Assembly: GCA_004764695.1 (NCBI GenBank)
Contig: SMSO01000005.1
Location: 887,501 to 951,500 of the forward strand
Direction: 5' to 3'
Origin: Schizochytrium sp. TIO01
Lineage: Eukaryota > Sar > Bigyra > Thraustochytrida > Thraustochytriidae
DNA length: 64,000 bases
How positions within the stretch are numbered: position 1 is the first letter of the stretch; the number at the start of each line of letters is the position of its first letter. Shown here in pieces: positions 1 through 11,575 of this stretch. The translations under genes and the position numbers were made by a program. The notes below the pieces were generated by a model. It was not told the DNA's origin, did not search any database, and saw nothing but the letters and a program-made list of their open reading frames with translations.

Positions 1-193
1 CCCAATCAGCGGTTGCTGCCACACGTAGATCGAAACCCCAAAACGAATTTATCTCCTCCTTCCTTTGCAGTCTATAAGGCGCTGTTGAGCTCTTTCCGCA
101 TTCCCTTTTCCGCTTATTATGTACGTGTTGCTCTGAAGAAAGAGGGAAAAGAAAGGAAATCAATCATAAATGAAAGAAAGAACGAATGAATCT

Positions 194-230
194 ATGAATG
201 AATGAATGAATGAATGAATGAATGAATGAA
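194..230. repeat. (ATGA)n microsatellite
   Basis: Near-perfect tandem tetranucleotide, about nine units. Confidence 0.95.
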
Positions 231-655
231 AGTCGGCAAAAGCTTCGAGGGCCTCGGGCAAGCGCGATACAGCTACCTGTGCAGCGGGGAAGGGCCTCGG
301 CGCTGCTCAGCTGCCTGGCTGCCTGGCTGCCTGTGACGCGAGCAAGCACGAGAGAGAGCAGGAGGACAATCCGGGCCGATCGAGCGGACGAGCAGCCTGC
401 GAGATGCCAAGAACTCAGGCAGGCATCGAGGATTCCATCGACGAATTGCATTCACTCATTCACTCATATTCACTCATTCATTTCTTCATTTATTCCCGCA
501 CTGATTGTATTGTGCGTTCTTCTGCGAGAATGACCTCTAAAAAGCTGAAGGCAAGAAAGAGAAGCTGCGTGTCAAGGCTCCGCAAGAAAGAACGGGAGGG
601 AGAAGAAGCGGCAGCACAACACGCGAGCGGAGGCACAGGCGGTGCTGAGGAAAGG

Positions 656-690
656 CGTGCGTGCGTGCGTGCGTGCGTGCGTGTGTGCGT
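656..690. repeat. (CGTG)n microsatellite
   Basis: Tandem tetranucleotide with one imperfect unit near the right end. Confidence 0.95.
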
Positions 691-825
691 GGCGCCTTGG
701 CTCTCTCGATTGCCCTTCATTCGCTTCGCGATCGCTTTCCTCCTGTGTGCGCTTGTTCTTTTTGTTCTCTTTAAGGGTGCGAGGATCAATTCCTTCGCCG
801 CCTTCGAATGAATCAGTCAATGAGT

Positions 826-900
826 CAATGAATGAATGAATGAATGAATGAATGAATGAATGAATGAATGCATAAAAAGAAAGAAAGAAAGAAAGAAAGA
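826..900. repeat. Compound (AATG)n and (AAAG)n microsatellite
   Basis: An AATG array at 826-870 is followed by an AAAG array at about 875-900, with only a few bases between them. Confidence 0.95.
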
Positions 901-1728
901 ATGCAACGACCTTTGGGTTGCACTGCCGTGAAAAACAGGCCCTGCTCTGCTCTGCATCCTCGCAGACCAGAGAACAAACAGCCAGAAGCAGCGGCAGCAG
1001 CAGTGAGTGTGCAGAAGGGGAGAAGGAGAAGGAGGAAGAGGGAGAAGCAGAAGCAGCGGCAGAAGAAGAAGAAGAAGAAGCAAGAGCGTTGCTGGCGCCG
1101 GAGGACGGACGCCGAAGCAGCGTTCGCCCAGCTTGTCCCGCAGATTTATAACGAGATATAGCCCCACAGCTGTTGTGTAGCGAGTAGCCTGGTCAGGTGG
1201 ACTGTGGGGCCCTCTCCGCCTGCAGAGAAATCTCTGAACAGCCAGCCGACCCTGCACTCCGCGCCTCACCCATTCGCTCAACAGCGTCACAGTCTGCTTC
1301 GAGTCTGCTGCAATTTGGCCTGCCCGTGTTTATATAAGAGGGCTGTAGTTTTGAAGGCCTCCGCTGTTGGATGTCGACTCCTAGTGGAGCTTCTAGCTAG
1401 AAGAAGTAATGAGCGGTTAGCAAGCACGTACCTCCTTCATTGGAGAGAGATCTCTCATATCGTGCGAGCATCCCTCGAATGCCCTCGCCCTCGCTTCGGT
1501 CTCGTTTAGTTACGCGGTGCAGAGGAGGCGAAGGGCGAGGAGGCCGCACGGGAGGGAGGAGAGTCCGTTGCCGGGTTCGTGCGTTTGGATTTCAGGCAGA
1601 TAAATAGATAGATAGTTAGATAGGTAGACGGCTCGTGGAAGACTTCATTCAATATTTGTTTTCTTTGCGTGTTTCTATTGCTTTTTTATAATGTTTTATT
1701 ATTATTATTATTGATTTAAATTACAAAT

Positions 1729-1747
1729 TATATATATATATATATAT
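1729..1747. repeat. (AT)n microsatellite
   Basis: Short TA dinucleotide run inside an AT-rich patch. Confidence 0.9.
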
Positions 1748-2136
1748 GTATATATCAGGAACAGAGATAAGAACAGAAATCAACCTTTCGTGATATCTAT
1801 CTAGAGAACGAAGGCACCGTGCATGTACGCATGCATGCATTCATTCATGCATGCATGCATGCAGTGCGGAGCCTCTCCACGAATCGCATTGCGCTGCTCC
1901 AGCCGCCGTCGCAGCAGCTTAGGTCAGCCCCAGAGCCGAGCGGCCTCTGGCGCCTTGCTCCTCCTGGTCGGCGCACTGCACGACGTACGCAGCTTCTTCG
2001 CAGCAAGTCGGCACCTGTTTGTTGTGAAGGAAGGAATTAGACGCAAGAGCCTCGCTTTTCGAAACTTTCGAGAGGTCGAGTCAAGAACTGTGATCAGCCC
2101 CGGCCGGGATTAGGGAACTCGAGCTGAGAGAGACAC

Positions 2137-2137
<1 letters not shown>

Positions 2138-2167
<30 letters not shown>

Positions 2168-2199
2168 ATATGATGATGATGATGATGATGATGATGATT
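2138..2199. repeat. Compound (CTG)n and (GAT)n trinucleotide repeat
   Basis: About ten CTG units run directly into about ten GAT/TGA units. No open frame with coding character uses them. Confidence 0.95.
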
Positions 2200-2489
2200 A
2201 ATCTAATCTTCGCTTCGGGTTCAACTTCAAGTTCAGCTGTGAAGGAGAGAAAGAAAGGGACTGTCGAAGCAGACGGCGAATGGGGCTGAGTGGAGTGGAT
2301 TGATTAGTTTGAGTGACAGATTGATGAAAGTAAAGAACACCTATGAGAACGCTAATGCTTGCAAGTTCTTCTCTTTCGTTTTTCTTTTTAGTTTTGCAAA
2401 CGAAAATAAGCTTTATTTATTTATTTTCATTTAGTAATACAGACATACCTGTGCTTGCTACTAACCCGGAAAGGACACGGACTTCTTCT

Positions 2490-2493
<4 letters not shown>

Positions 2494-2534
<41 letters not shown>
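2494..2534. repeat. (GA)n microsatellite
   Basis: Uninterrupted GA dinucleotide run of about 40 bases. Confidence 0.95.
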
Positions 2535-2540
<6 letters not shown>

Positions 2541-2679
2541 AGAAAGCGCCGAACTGATCAGAAGTGGCGCTGCGTCTGTTGGTTTGGCGTTCCTTGCGTC
2601 CACTCTGGCACTGGGCAGACGGAACAAGGCGGGTTGTGAGGGCTGCCTGTCTCGGGTCGGTCCGAGGCAGTCCCCTCTC

Positions 2680-2776
2680 TGTGGTGCTCCACAGTCCCCA
2701 CAGCGCACCTGAGAGGCCCGGATGTGGTGCTCCACAGTCCCCACAGTGTACCTGAGAGGCCCGGATGTGGTGCTCC
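2680..2776. repeat. 43-bp minisatellite, about 2.2 copies
   Basis: Two nearly identical 43-bp units start at 2680 and 2723, and a third copy is cut off after about 11 bases. Each unit contains the self-complementary words GTGGTGCTCCAC and CCCCACAG, so single strands could fold. The two full copies differ at only a couple of positions. Confidence 0.9.
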
Positions 2777-3270
2777 TCACTCTCCCTCTCAGCAAGCGAG
2801 TCGGCGGTTTCCTTGGCTGTGCTCATCTTGTTTCGCAGCGCTTCCTGCGCAGTATATAGAAATCCTATAAGCCATCCCCAGTGTGTATTACCTTATAGCG
2901 TCTTTCTTTCTTGCTCCCTTTCGCGCTGCGTGAAGACCAACTGACCGTCTGTGGCGTCGCGCTTCCGCCTGCGTCGGCGAGAGGGCATGCGCCTTCAGCA
3001 TTTTTGCCGATGCCGCAACACTGCCTCTCGAAGCCTGCGAAGTCTGCGGTATACGCGCTTGCGTGGCTCCACTCACCAGTCCTTGTGTGCTTTTTAGCTC
3101 CTCACTCACTCACTCTGAAAGTTTGTTGGTTTTGTTATTCTTTTCTTCAACTAAAGACTTAAAAATTAAAAAAATCGAAAGTTAAAAAGGAACAGAGCGA
3201 CAAGAAGAAGAAGAAGAGTAGAAAAGAAGCAATACAAAATTATTACTTGACCAGGGCAGAAGGTGCGCGT

Positions 3271-3433
3271 ACCTACCTACCTACCTACCCACCTACCTAC
3301 GAAGCCGGTAAGGATTGAGATGATCGCTCGAATGGATAAGTTTTTAGACCGATTAGACGGATACTGCTGATCCATTCCATTCCATTCTATTCCACTCCAC
3401 TCCACTCCACTCCACTCCACTCCACTCCACTCC
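3271..3433. repeat. (CTAC)n and (TCCAC/TCCAT)n microsatellites
   Basis: A CTAC array at 3271-3300 lies about 70 bases before a pentamer array at 3371-3433. In the pentamer array, TCCAT units on the left change to TCCAC units on the right. Confidence 0.95.
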
Positions 3434-3900
3434 GTGGCTTATTCCGTTTCTTCGCTATATGCCATTTCTTCGCTATGGCAGTTGGGCTCTGTTTCATCGC
3501 AGCTATTGGCGCTTCGTTGTTGGTGGTGTGGAGCTGCAAAGTTTGGCTTGTTGGATTTGGAAAGATTCCAAAGCGGGGGATAGACGCGTATCATGTATAT
3601 CCATCATGTATGTATAGTCTCGTCTCGAGGGGCAGGGAGAGAGAATGAAGAGAGACGAGACTTATATCTATGTATCGCGATCGTGGAGAAGAAAGCTGAT
3701 GAGCTCTCTGTCTCCGCTGTCTCTGAGAGGGTTGGTGATCAGAAAGACCAGTTCTGCCTACTAAATGGTGTGGTCTCGGACAAAAGAAAGAAAGTTTTTG
3801 AGTTCGAGTACTTGCGAAGAGAGTATTCCGTAGGATTGCTAGCGCACTGGGATTCCTGCTCCTCTCTCGCCTCATCGTTTCTAACCCACTGCTACGAGTA

Positions 3901-4019
3901 TGTTTGTTTGTTTGTTTGTTTTGAATGTTTGTTTTGAATGTTTGTTTTGAATGTTTGTTTTGAATGTTTGTTTTGAATGTTTGTTTGTTTGTTGGTTTGT
4001 TTGTTGGTTTGTTTGTTGG
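3901..4019. repeat. GTTT-rich repeat with a GAATGTTTGTTTT higher-order unit
   Basis: GTTT tetramers are interrupted regularly by GAAT, giving a short unit repeated about five times before it returns to plain GTTT with GG variants. It looks like a microsatellite evolving into a longer-period repeat. Confidence 0.9.
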
Positions 4020-5662
4020 ATGGAGGATCTTAAGTTTTGAACTTTCTTTCTTCCCGTCTTTTTTGTTTTTTTCATCTCTTTTTCACTGCTCCTTTTTATA
4101 TGATGCCTTTTTGATTGTATTTCTTTGAAGGCAATAATTTTTTAGATTTTTTGTTTTGTTAAAGAAAGGCTCTTGTTCGCCTCCTTGACTCACGAGTTAG
4201 GGGACGTCCGTATCTCTCCTCTCAGGTAATCAGCGAGAGAGTGACAAGAGGCTTGTGAGGGACCTTCCCGCAGTGCATTTTCCCGAGAGGGAGCCACTTG
4301 AAGACTTCATTGGCGTGCACTGGTAAACATGTGAGGAAGGACAGCAGGAAGATCGGCCTTCCTCTCAAGCTTTCCATCTCTTAAACACAAACAAACAAAC
4401 AATAACAAATAAACAATTGAAAAAAGAAAAGAGGAGAAAAACTTTCTTTCTCTCAGGTTCCTCCTCTCTTGGTTGAAAGTTCCCCAATCAATAGCTTCAA
4501 TATTCCCTTCAAATCTAAAAAAAAATATAAAAAAAATGTGAGTAATAAAAGCTTTGAAGGAACTCCCAAATGTCAAATAAAATAAAGAAAGAAGCTCAAA
4601 AAGAAAAGAAAAAACAAGTTGCTCACCTCACGTCTGTCTGTTTGACTTTGACTCGAATTCTGCATTTATTCATTATAGTCTTTTTCCACGCGCCTCACAC
4701 GTCTCAAGTTTTGTATATTTTACTGTAAGCTGGAAAATATTAATTATTATACTATCTAGTGATAATATTAAGAGATAGATAACTTTCAGAAGAAGCGATC
4801 TTCGTTTGGTTTTTAGTCTCCGCAAGGACCGCAAGTCGTAGCAAAGGCCCATACTGCTGTGCAACGGTGAAGCTGGGAAGAGCCAATCATGGGTACCGAC
4901 GATGAAGCAGCTGCTGTTTCGCAAGGCAAGTTCCGAGGAAGGGAGGCTTCTGCTGGTGCTCCTCTCCCGTCTTCTTCTTGTTAGACTTACCCTTTGAAGC
5001 TGGCTGTAGTATTAGTATACTTTAGCATTTTATTTTTATGCCTACTTCGAGGCACACTCCAACGGGGTTTTTAAAAAGAAAAGAAAAAGATTAGAAATAG
5101 GAAACACGCTCTTTTGTCCGGTGCTTCCAAAAGGTAACTTGCGCATGATCGCAAGTTTGTATTCTGCGATCTTTTAAATTTTAAACAAAGGAGATAGATA
5201 TTCATTTGATTGAGCTATGTCAACATATTCTTTTCAATTCAACCCTGTGTAAGTTAATAGTTTTGTTTTATAGAAACTTTATTCTTTTAGTATCTCTCTC
5301 CATATATTTAATTTTAAAAATAAAGTTTTTATTATTTGGACCAGAGCATCCGTGAGGGGCTGCCTCCTCCGAGTGGGGACTCCTTGCAGAGGTATCGGTG
5401 AAACAAAATATTAAAACTTGAAAATATTGAAAATATTTTTAGCGATGAAAGCATCGGTATTTATAGCAGCATAGTGTCGAAACAATGGAGAGGAGAAAAC
5501 GAAAAGAAAGTTTCTTATGCAAATAAAAAGAAAAAAATTCTCTCTCGTAGTATCCTTTTAAAAGTCGAGAGGGAGTAAGGATAATCACATAGTTCGAAAG
5601 TGGAAGTAAATCCAGAGGGAGAAACGAAGAGAATCGATTTCAAAAGAGAGAGGAAATTCATT

Positions 5663-5755
5663 ATTACTTTACTTTACTTTACTTTACTTTACTTTACTTT
5701 ACTTTACTTTACTTTACTTTACTTTACTTTACTTTACTTTACTTTACTTTACTTT
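5663..5755. repeat. (ACTTT)n pentanucleotide array
   Basis: About eighteen essentially perfect pentamer units over 93 bases. Confidence 0.97.
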
Positions 5756-6101
5756 TTACATACTCACTCACTCACCCACTAGAACAACTAACTAGAACTA
5801 GATAGCACTCAATGAAAAGATAAGCAAAAGAAATAGGAAAAAAGAAAATGAAGAAGCGCGGCAGAATTAGAATCAGCAATTCCCGAACTCATCGCAGCAG
5901 ACCTCGTATATAGAACAAGCAGGCCAGCCACATCAAACAAGACAGAGCAAGCAAGCAGCACCAGAATATCCAGCAAGCTAGATAGCAAGCAGCAGAGCAG
6001 CTAGCTGATACAGCTCTCAGCTGCAGCGAACGGAGTCCTTTAACTTGACAGGCACCACGCAGCACCCTCAGCAGCACCCGCACCCCCCAAGCCTCGCCAC
6101 G

Positions 6102-6257
6102 ATGGGCTACTACTCTTGGCCCGTGCTTGGGTGGAACCCTGTGCCGCAGGTCTTTTCGGCAGACGGTCAGAACATGCTCTCCCCCGGAGGTGGAAATACC
6201 TTCCTAAGCAACGGCACCGAGGCCCAGCAGCTTCAGCAGCAGCACTTTCACCAGCCT

Positions 6258-6291
<34 letters not shown>

Positions 6292-7163
6292 CCGCTCAGC
6301 AGCTCCATTTTCTCCAGCAGCAGCACCAACAACAACAACAACAACAACAGCATCTCATGAACAACAACAATAACAACAATGGCCAGGACGCCGGCTCACC
6401 ACGCTCACCGCACGTGCAGGCACCTACCAAGACCGACGAGGGCGAGGCACTCGAGGCCTTGGGTTCGCTTCTTCGTAGACCCACAAACAACAAGGACATG
6501 AGTAACAACAACAAAAATGGCAACATGAAAAACGCCTTTGATGACGTAAACTCCTCGTCTAACAGACTTCTCAACGCCCTCAAAAGCCTCGACAGCCCTA
6601 CGTGGAACGCGGCGCCCTCACAGCCTACATTCAGCATGCCTGCAAACTTTGACCGCAACCAATCTATGAACTCGATGTCCTCGCTTAACATGAAGGTCCA
6701 GGACCAAGACCTTTCCAAGAAGCGTCGCGCACCTCCGGGTAGCCTCACTGCTCTCCACCAGTCTATTTTGATGGACACAAATGTTGAGGACCTCAAGATG
6801 GTTAAACCAACAAGCTCCAAGTACCGTGGTGTCTCTTGGCACTCAAGGGCAAAGACCTGGACTGCACGTGTCTGGAACGCAGCAGAGAACAAGAGTATCC
6901 ACCTTGGTGTATTCAACACAGAGTTGCGCGCCGCTCTTGCCTTTGACCTTAAGGCCCGTGAACTATTTGGTCGCAAGTTCAAGGGATTCAACTTCCCATG
7001 CTCCAAGGAACGTGTTGCTCTTATTCGCACTCTTGTGAATGAAGATAGCTTGCCTTCTAGTGATGATGTGAAGGACGTTCTTAGCCAGCCCGAGGCGTCT
7101 ATCCAGAAGCTAGCCAAATCAACAGACAACCGCTCCGCAAAGAAGCGCCGTCAGAGCCAGTAA
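6102..7163 (+). CDS. AP2/ERF-domain protein with polyQ and polyN tracts
   Basis: Probable sequence-specific DNA-binding transcription factor acting in the nucleus. The 353-residue protein has one AP2/ERF domain at about residues 239-299. It shows YRGVSWH at the start, a WTARVW strand, HLGVFNTE with A-rich helix residues after it, and GFNFP at the end, as in the family. The first third is low complexity: glutamine runs from CAG codons near residues 51-63, a second run from CAA codons near 76-83, then asparagines near 87-93. Basic KKRR-type clusters near the middle and C-terminus could be nuclear localisation signals. The start is the first ATG of the frame, at 6102 in the context CACGATGG. The frame is open upstream without an ATG, so a spliced leader exon adding N-terminal residues cannot be excluded. 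AP2 domains occur in plants, apicomplexans and some other protists; the target sites are unknown. Confidence 0.88.
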
Positions 7164-7772
7164 ACGCAATACGGAAGCAAAACCGCTCTTCCTCTGTTTT
7201 ACTTACTAAACTCGTTTCTGTCCTCTTTTGCGTGCCGCTTATGACATGCTTCGTGTACTCTCTGCTTCTTTGATGTTTCTATCTTCATCCACTTTTTTCC
7301 CACGCTATTCCAACTACTACCATGACCATTCCTCTCCTTTTTTTTGGTTTTCATTAGCCGACGCTCATTTCACTCCGGCAAAGCTTTGCTATATCGCGTT
7401 GATTTATTGTGCCCGCCCCGCATTGACGCCAAGCCTGCTTTCCCTTTTTGTATCGCATTGCAATTTTGACCCTTTTTTTCTTTTGTGTTGATCAAAAACA
7501 ACCGTCTCCTGTGCAGTTCTTAAAATAACACAACAAACATGATATTTCAAATTACATTGACTCTCTTCCCCAAATTCTTTCTAATCCGATAATCCTTCAG
7601 CAAAAATCAATTCAGGAAATGTCCTATTGCCTAATACACTCGAAATATCACAAGACGTTGGTTTATGCCTTATGTTTGTCGAAGAAAAGACGATTGTTCT
7701 TTGGTTTGGTCAAATTAATTTTCTTTATTTTTAATTTTGCTGATCTCTGTATTCGTAAGGTCGAAGAGAGTT
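7164..7772. other. Convergent intergenic spacer, pyrimidine-rich
   Basis: This 609-bp stretch lies between the 3' ends of the AP2-domain and SUN-like genes. It is T-rich and presumably holds both 3' UTRs. No gene or RNA fold stands out. Confidence 0.6.
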
Positions 7773-8936
7773 CTAGTTGCCATCATCAGACCATTCGAGG
7801 ACAAGATCACGAACACATGCTGGTACAGCCTCCGGTACAATTCGTAGTGTCACATCTCCTGAAGCACATGGCATTTTATCAATTTCTTCAAAATCTACAT
7901 CTTCCGATTCCCCCGTCTTCACAGGTACACTCACTGTTTCACCATCCACACTCGTATAGAAAACCTCCCTGTGTGCTGGTTGTCCAAATAACAGTGGCAT
8001 CGCATCAACGTCTGAAAAACCTGTAAGGTTTAGGTTGTAGTGTGCAGGGCGAACACATGTTGCCTCCGTGTTTATGCCATTCATACGAAACGTGGCTGTT
8101 CCATTGCAATGCTTTGGCACAAACCAACAAAGTCCAGGCTCTGCATTCTCAGCAAAACAGTCAACGGCTGACTTTCGAGAGAACGATTTACCATAGAACC
8201 AGATCTGCTGAGAGCCCAGTGAATCAATCTTTTCTCCTTTGGGAATAGTCTTCATGCCAAATGCCTCTAGAGTCACAGCTTCTCTTAACCATTCTGGAGC
8301 AGAGGTCCGGGCCCAATTGTCCCAAGCTTCAAGCCAAGAATCTTGGCTTATAATCTCAGAAACTGCTCGTGAGACAACCTTGGGCACGTTCCCACCTTCA
8401 TCGGCGCATTTCACGTCCACAGATACTAATTCAAGATTTCCAATAACCAACTCATGTTTAGGAAGCACCAGCTCTGGTTCCGCAGGCACCTCTGTAGCAG
8501 CGTCCCCGTTATCTTTTAGGCTTTGCAGATCCTCAGCCAATATAGAAGAAGAACAAGATTTTAACGATGTAAAGGAACCCAACGAAAGGTCTCCATCGTA
8601 TAATCTTGATGCCAAGACCAGTGATAGCGCTACGATCGTACAAAGCAGAAAAACAGACGCTAGGCTCAGGTTCGTCGATACCGCCTCAGCCTTCGTCTCT
8701 TGCGCATGTGGAGTCTTTAAGTTGGAATCGATGACAAAGTTGGCCACGCTTTCGCTCGTTTTCACAACGTCAATGCGGCAACCGCCTTTCCCCTCATTAT
8801 CATTGTCATCTTTCCCGCCAGTGACTCGCGAACGCGACCTAGACCGTGGACGGCAGCGGCGTGAGCTCCTGCCGCGAGCTACAGCAACACTGCCTGGCCC
8901 CAGGGGCTCTGACCTGTCTTCTGTATGGTCCACCAT
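7773..8936 (-). CDS. Divergent SUN-domain-like single-pass membrane protein
   Basis: Candidate inner-nuclear-membrane protein linking the nuclear interior to the perinuclear space. The 387-residue protein has a basic, Arg/Ser-rich N-terminus (about residues 21-38) with no signal peptide, one transmembrane segment at about 88-112, and a soluble C-terminal domain. That layout is the SUN-protein topology. The C-terminal part (about 215-385) has a PGLCW motif at 267-271, a following G-T-A-T-F-R strand, a histidine-containing segment where SUN domains have their EH pair, and a closing strand VTLRI with a late cysteine (C374). These match the order of SUN-domain landmarks (PGNCW, G-x-I-x-L, final Cys), but identity is low. 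No long coiled coil is evident before the domain, which is atypical. The ATG at 8936 is in a strong context (AAGAATGG). The fold assignment is inference; otherwise it is an unknown type II membrane protein. Confidence 0.6.
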   Translation of the reverse strand: MVDHTEDRSEPLGPGSVAVARGRSSRRCRPRSRSRSRVTGGKDDNDNEGKGGCRIDVVKTSESVANFVIDSNLKTPHAQETKAEAVSTNLSLASVFLLCTIVALSLVLASRLYDGDLSLGSFTSLKSCSSSILAEDLQSLKDNGDAATEVPAEPELVLPKHELVIGNLELVSVDVKCADEGGNVPKVVSRAVSEIISQDSWLEAWDNWARTSAPEWLREAVTLEAFGMKTIPKGEKIDSLGSQQIWFYGKSFSRKSAVDCFAENAEPGLCWFVPKHCNGTATFRMNGINTEATCVRPAHYNLNLTGFSDVDAMPLLFGQPAHREVFYTSVDGETVSVPVKTGESEDVDFEEIDKMPCASGDVTLRIVPEAVPACVRDLVLEWSDDGN

Positions 8937-9545
8937 TCTTGGTTTGCTCTTTTTGGGGGAAATTTTCTCTGTAGTTATTAGCGTTAGTATGGACCGACTT
9001 TAGAAGCTTTTGCCTGACTTGAAGAGTAAAAGGGGAATCACAATGACAGAAAACTAGACAAAGCAGCAGAAACAATTTATTGGTGTGCATGCGATTAACC
9101 AAATCATGCTGGAAGAGCCATGCAGACAATGGACTATGTCTAGTAAACTTTATCTTGCGAAAGATAGAGCACAGTTTTATCCTCTCACTGATCAAGACTA
9201 GTCTTCAGAAAGGAAAACTAAAAGAAGGGGAACATTTTGCAGCAACTAATTTTGTGAAGAAGGAATTTCCCGCTAGATGAGATATATTTCCCTATAGAAC
9301 ATGATTCTGTCCAGCATTAAGACACCTCAAGGACACTCCTCAAATCCAGCAAATCCAGCAAATACGTTACCTTGTGTACATTCATACTTCAAGATTAAAT
9401 GGTACGATTTCTTAACTAAATCCATGGAATATATATGTTTTTAGACCAGTGTAGAGGATGTCGCGACACAAACAAGGAAGAAAAAACATACTGAAGTCGG
9501 CAGTGGTCAAGCATATAAATACGAGCGCAAAGAAAATTGCCATAA

Positions 9546-9573
9546 CCCCCCCCCCCCCCCCACCCCCCCTCCC
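9546..9573. repeat. Poly-C tract
   Basis: A run of cytosines broken by a single A and later a T. The complementary G-run could form a quadruplex. It sits in otherwise AT-rich sequence. Confidence 0.9.
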
Positions 9574-11517
9574 TTCCCGGTCACCAGATATCTAATGTTT
9601 CTTCTTATGTTTTGGCACCATCAAAACATGGAGATACGAGCCCAAACAAATTACCATGCTCTCCTGTCATAGAATACTAACCAACGTTAAATGTTGTTTG
9701 TTTGCAATGCAATTCCACGGCCAACATTCATTCTGATACACACATAAACCATTAAGGATATTTGTTGTAATCTAGGCGCTTGCCATAAGGAATGCTCAAA
9801 TTTAACACAATCATCAAAAGGAACCGCAGGTTTAGCCTCCAATTGTACTGTATGCATTTGCTTGTGCATAGGCAAAAATGCTGACTCAAACAACCTTTCG
9901 AAAGTCTTGAGACATGAACAGTGTTTATAGAGATCATTTATATTACTTTTGCGAGTTTCCACTCTTGATACTTACTAGGATACGAAGCTCAGGTCACGAG
10001 CTTTTAATCCCTCACATCCTTTGATGACTTAAAATATTCATATTTCCCGAACAAAAGTAATGCCTACACCGTAGGATCAACTTTTTTTAACTAAATAAAG
10101 CAAGGCTCAGCTCGAACAGCTTACTGGGCGCAAGCATCAAGGCGAAACCACGTATTTTTAAATTCGCTTAAAAACACCAAGTACAATTAGCTTCTTGTTT
10201 TTTTAGAAGACCATACTGGAGTTCTAGAGGGACTCCGGTTGTCAATTTATGTGAATTTGAAATACATTCCGTTTTGCAATAAGCAGATAAAGAATAGCTT
10301 AGTAGAGCTTATTGGTAAAGAGAAACGAGTCAGACACTGTATAATCCATTAAGAAGATAATAATCGATATTAGGGTTTGCTATCACCTGAACAAACGATA
10401 TTTGTTTTTGCATTGTGGGGGCTTTGTCCATCAGGAAAGAAATTGAGCCACCTCCTTAATTTCCTCAACCACTTGATGGTATCCTCTAAACTCTGTAGAA
10501 AGGAGGACTGGCTGTTCTAATTTACCTCCGTTGTGGGGTTCACATACCAACTTGAGCGTCCCTCATCTTAAGCATCCCAACTTAGAGGAAAGCGAGTAAA
10601 GCTTAAGGACACGCAAGTGATAACCCCTATGTGGTATGGTCAAGCCTCTAGTATTACAAATAAGCAAGCATGCTTCCTCAACCCATGGCAAATGACAAAG
10701 GTGCCTTGCTCTTGGAACGCTCGCCAACGCCCTTACGGAGAAGCGTGTTCACCTCTGCTGCATATACCAGGCGTACGCCACGCCAGTACCTGACCAGTAT
10801 CTCCAACTTCCGTGCCACTTCGATGCTTTGTCTTACTTATCCTATTCTGCGGCAGTTTTGACACTGCCACGAGCCTGGCCATGTCTATAATCAAGACCAC
10901 CCGAGACAACTCCTCAAAGGGGGCAAAAGAAACCGGGAAAGGGGGGCACCAGCAATTTCATCCTTGCTTCCTCTCCACAGTAAGAGCCCACTCGCAATAA
11001 ACCTTATTGCAAGCAGCTCGCCTTCAATACGGCAGCCTCATACTCTGCGTCCGCTACAGCTCGCGCATTTATTAGCCTTCGGTGCCACCGCTCTTCAAGT
11101 CGTGGTCAAAGCCGCGCCAGGCTAGCTAGCTATAGCTCCAGCTGGATACGAGCGGGTGCTGCGTGCTGCGAAGTAAAGGAGGAGCCGCCACAAGCGCCGG
11201 CGTCCCAGCAGACCACCTGCGTCGCAGCGCCTAAGCCCTCGCTGTGGAAATAGGTCACCAGGCGCACTTGCCTCACAGGGAATAATGTATAATGATCAAT
11301 CACAAATTGAACACACAAATTGCTGTTGTTGGTCCTTTGTGTTGTGAGGGTCACGTAAGTAACTCTGGCGCATTCCTTCCCTGTGAGGGCGTTCTTCTCT
11401 TTTCTTTTCTTCTCGTGCAGCTTCGATCTGCGACGATGAATCGAGAAATCGATGGAGGATGGAGATCGAAGAAGATCGCCTGTGAAAGTGAAGGGCCCCT
11501 AAGAATGCACTCACTCA

Positions 11518-11575
11518 CTCAACTCAACTCAACTCAACTCAACTCAACTCAACTCAACTCAACTCAACTCGACTC
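11518..11575. repeat. (AACTC)n pentanucleotide array
   Basis: About eleven perfect pentamer units, ending with one GACTC variant. Confidence 0.97.

Larger units (their letters stand above)
1..6101. other. Gene-free, microsatellite-rich left flank
   Basis: I find no credible gene here. The open frames are short, overlap on both strands and mostly read through simple repeats. The stretch holds arrays of ATGA, CGTG, AATG, AAAG, CTG, GAT, GA, CTAC, TCCAC, GTTT and ACTTT, a 43-bp minisatellite and several AT-rich patches. A TATA-like string lies at 1330-1338 with no coding frame after it. The last few hundred bases are probably the promoter and 5' leader of the AP2-domain gene. An acceptor-like TTGACAG at about 6045-6051 could end a leader intron. 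Confidence 0.6.

Noticed and set aside
1330-1338. TATA-like string, with similar strings near 26692 and 31674
   Set aside because: No credible gene follows any of them, so they were not called as promoters.
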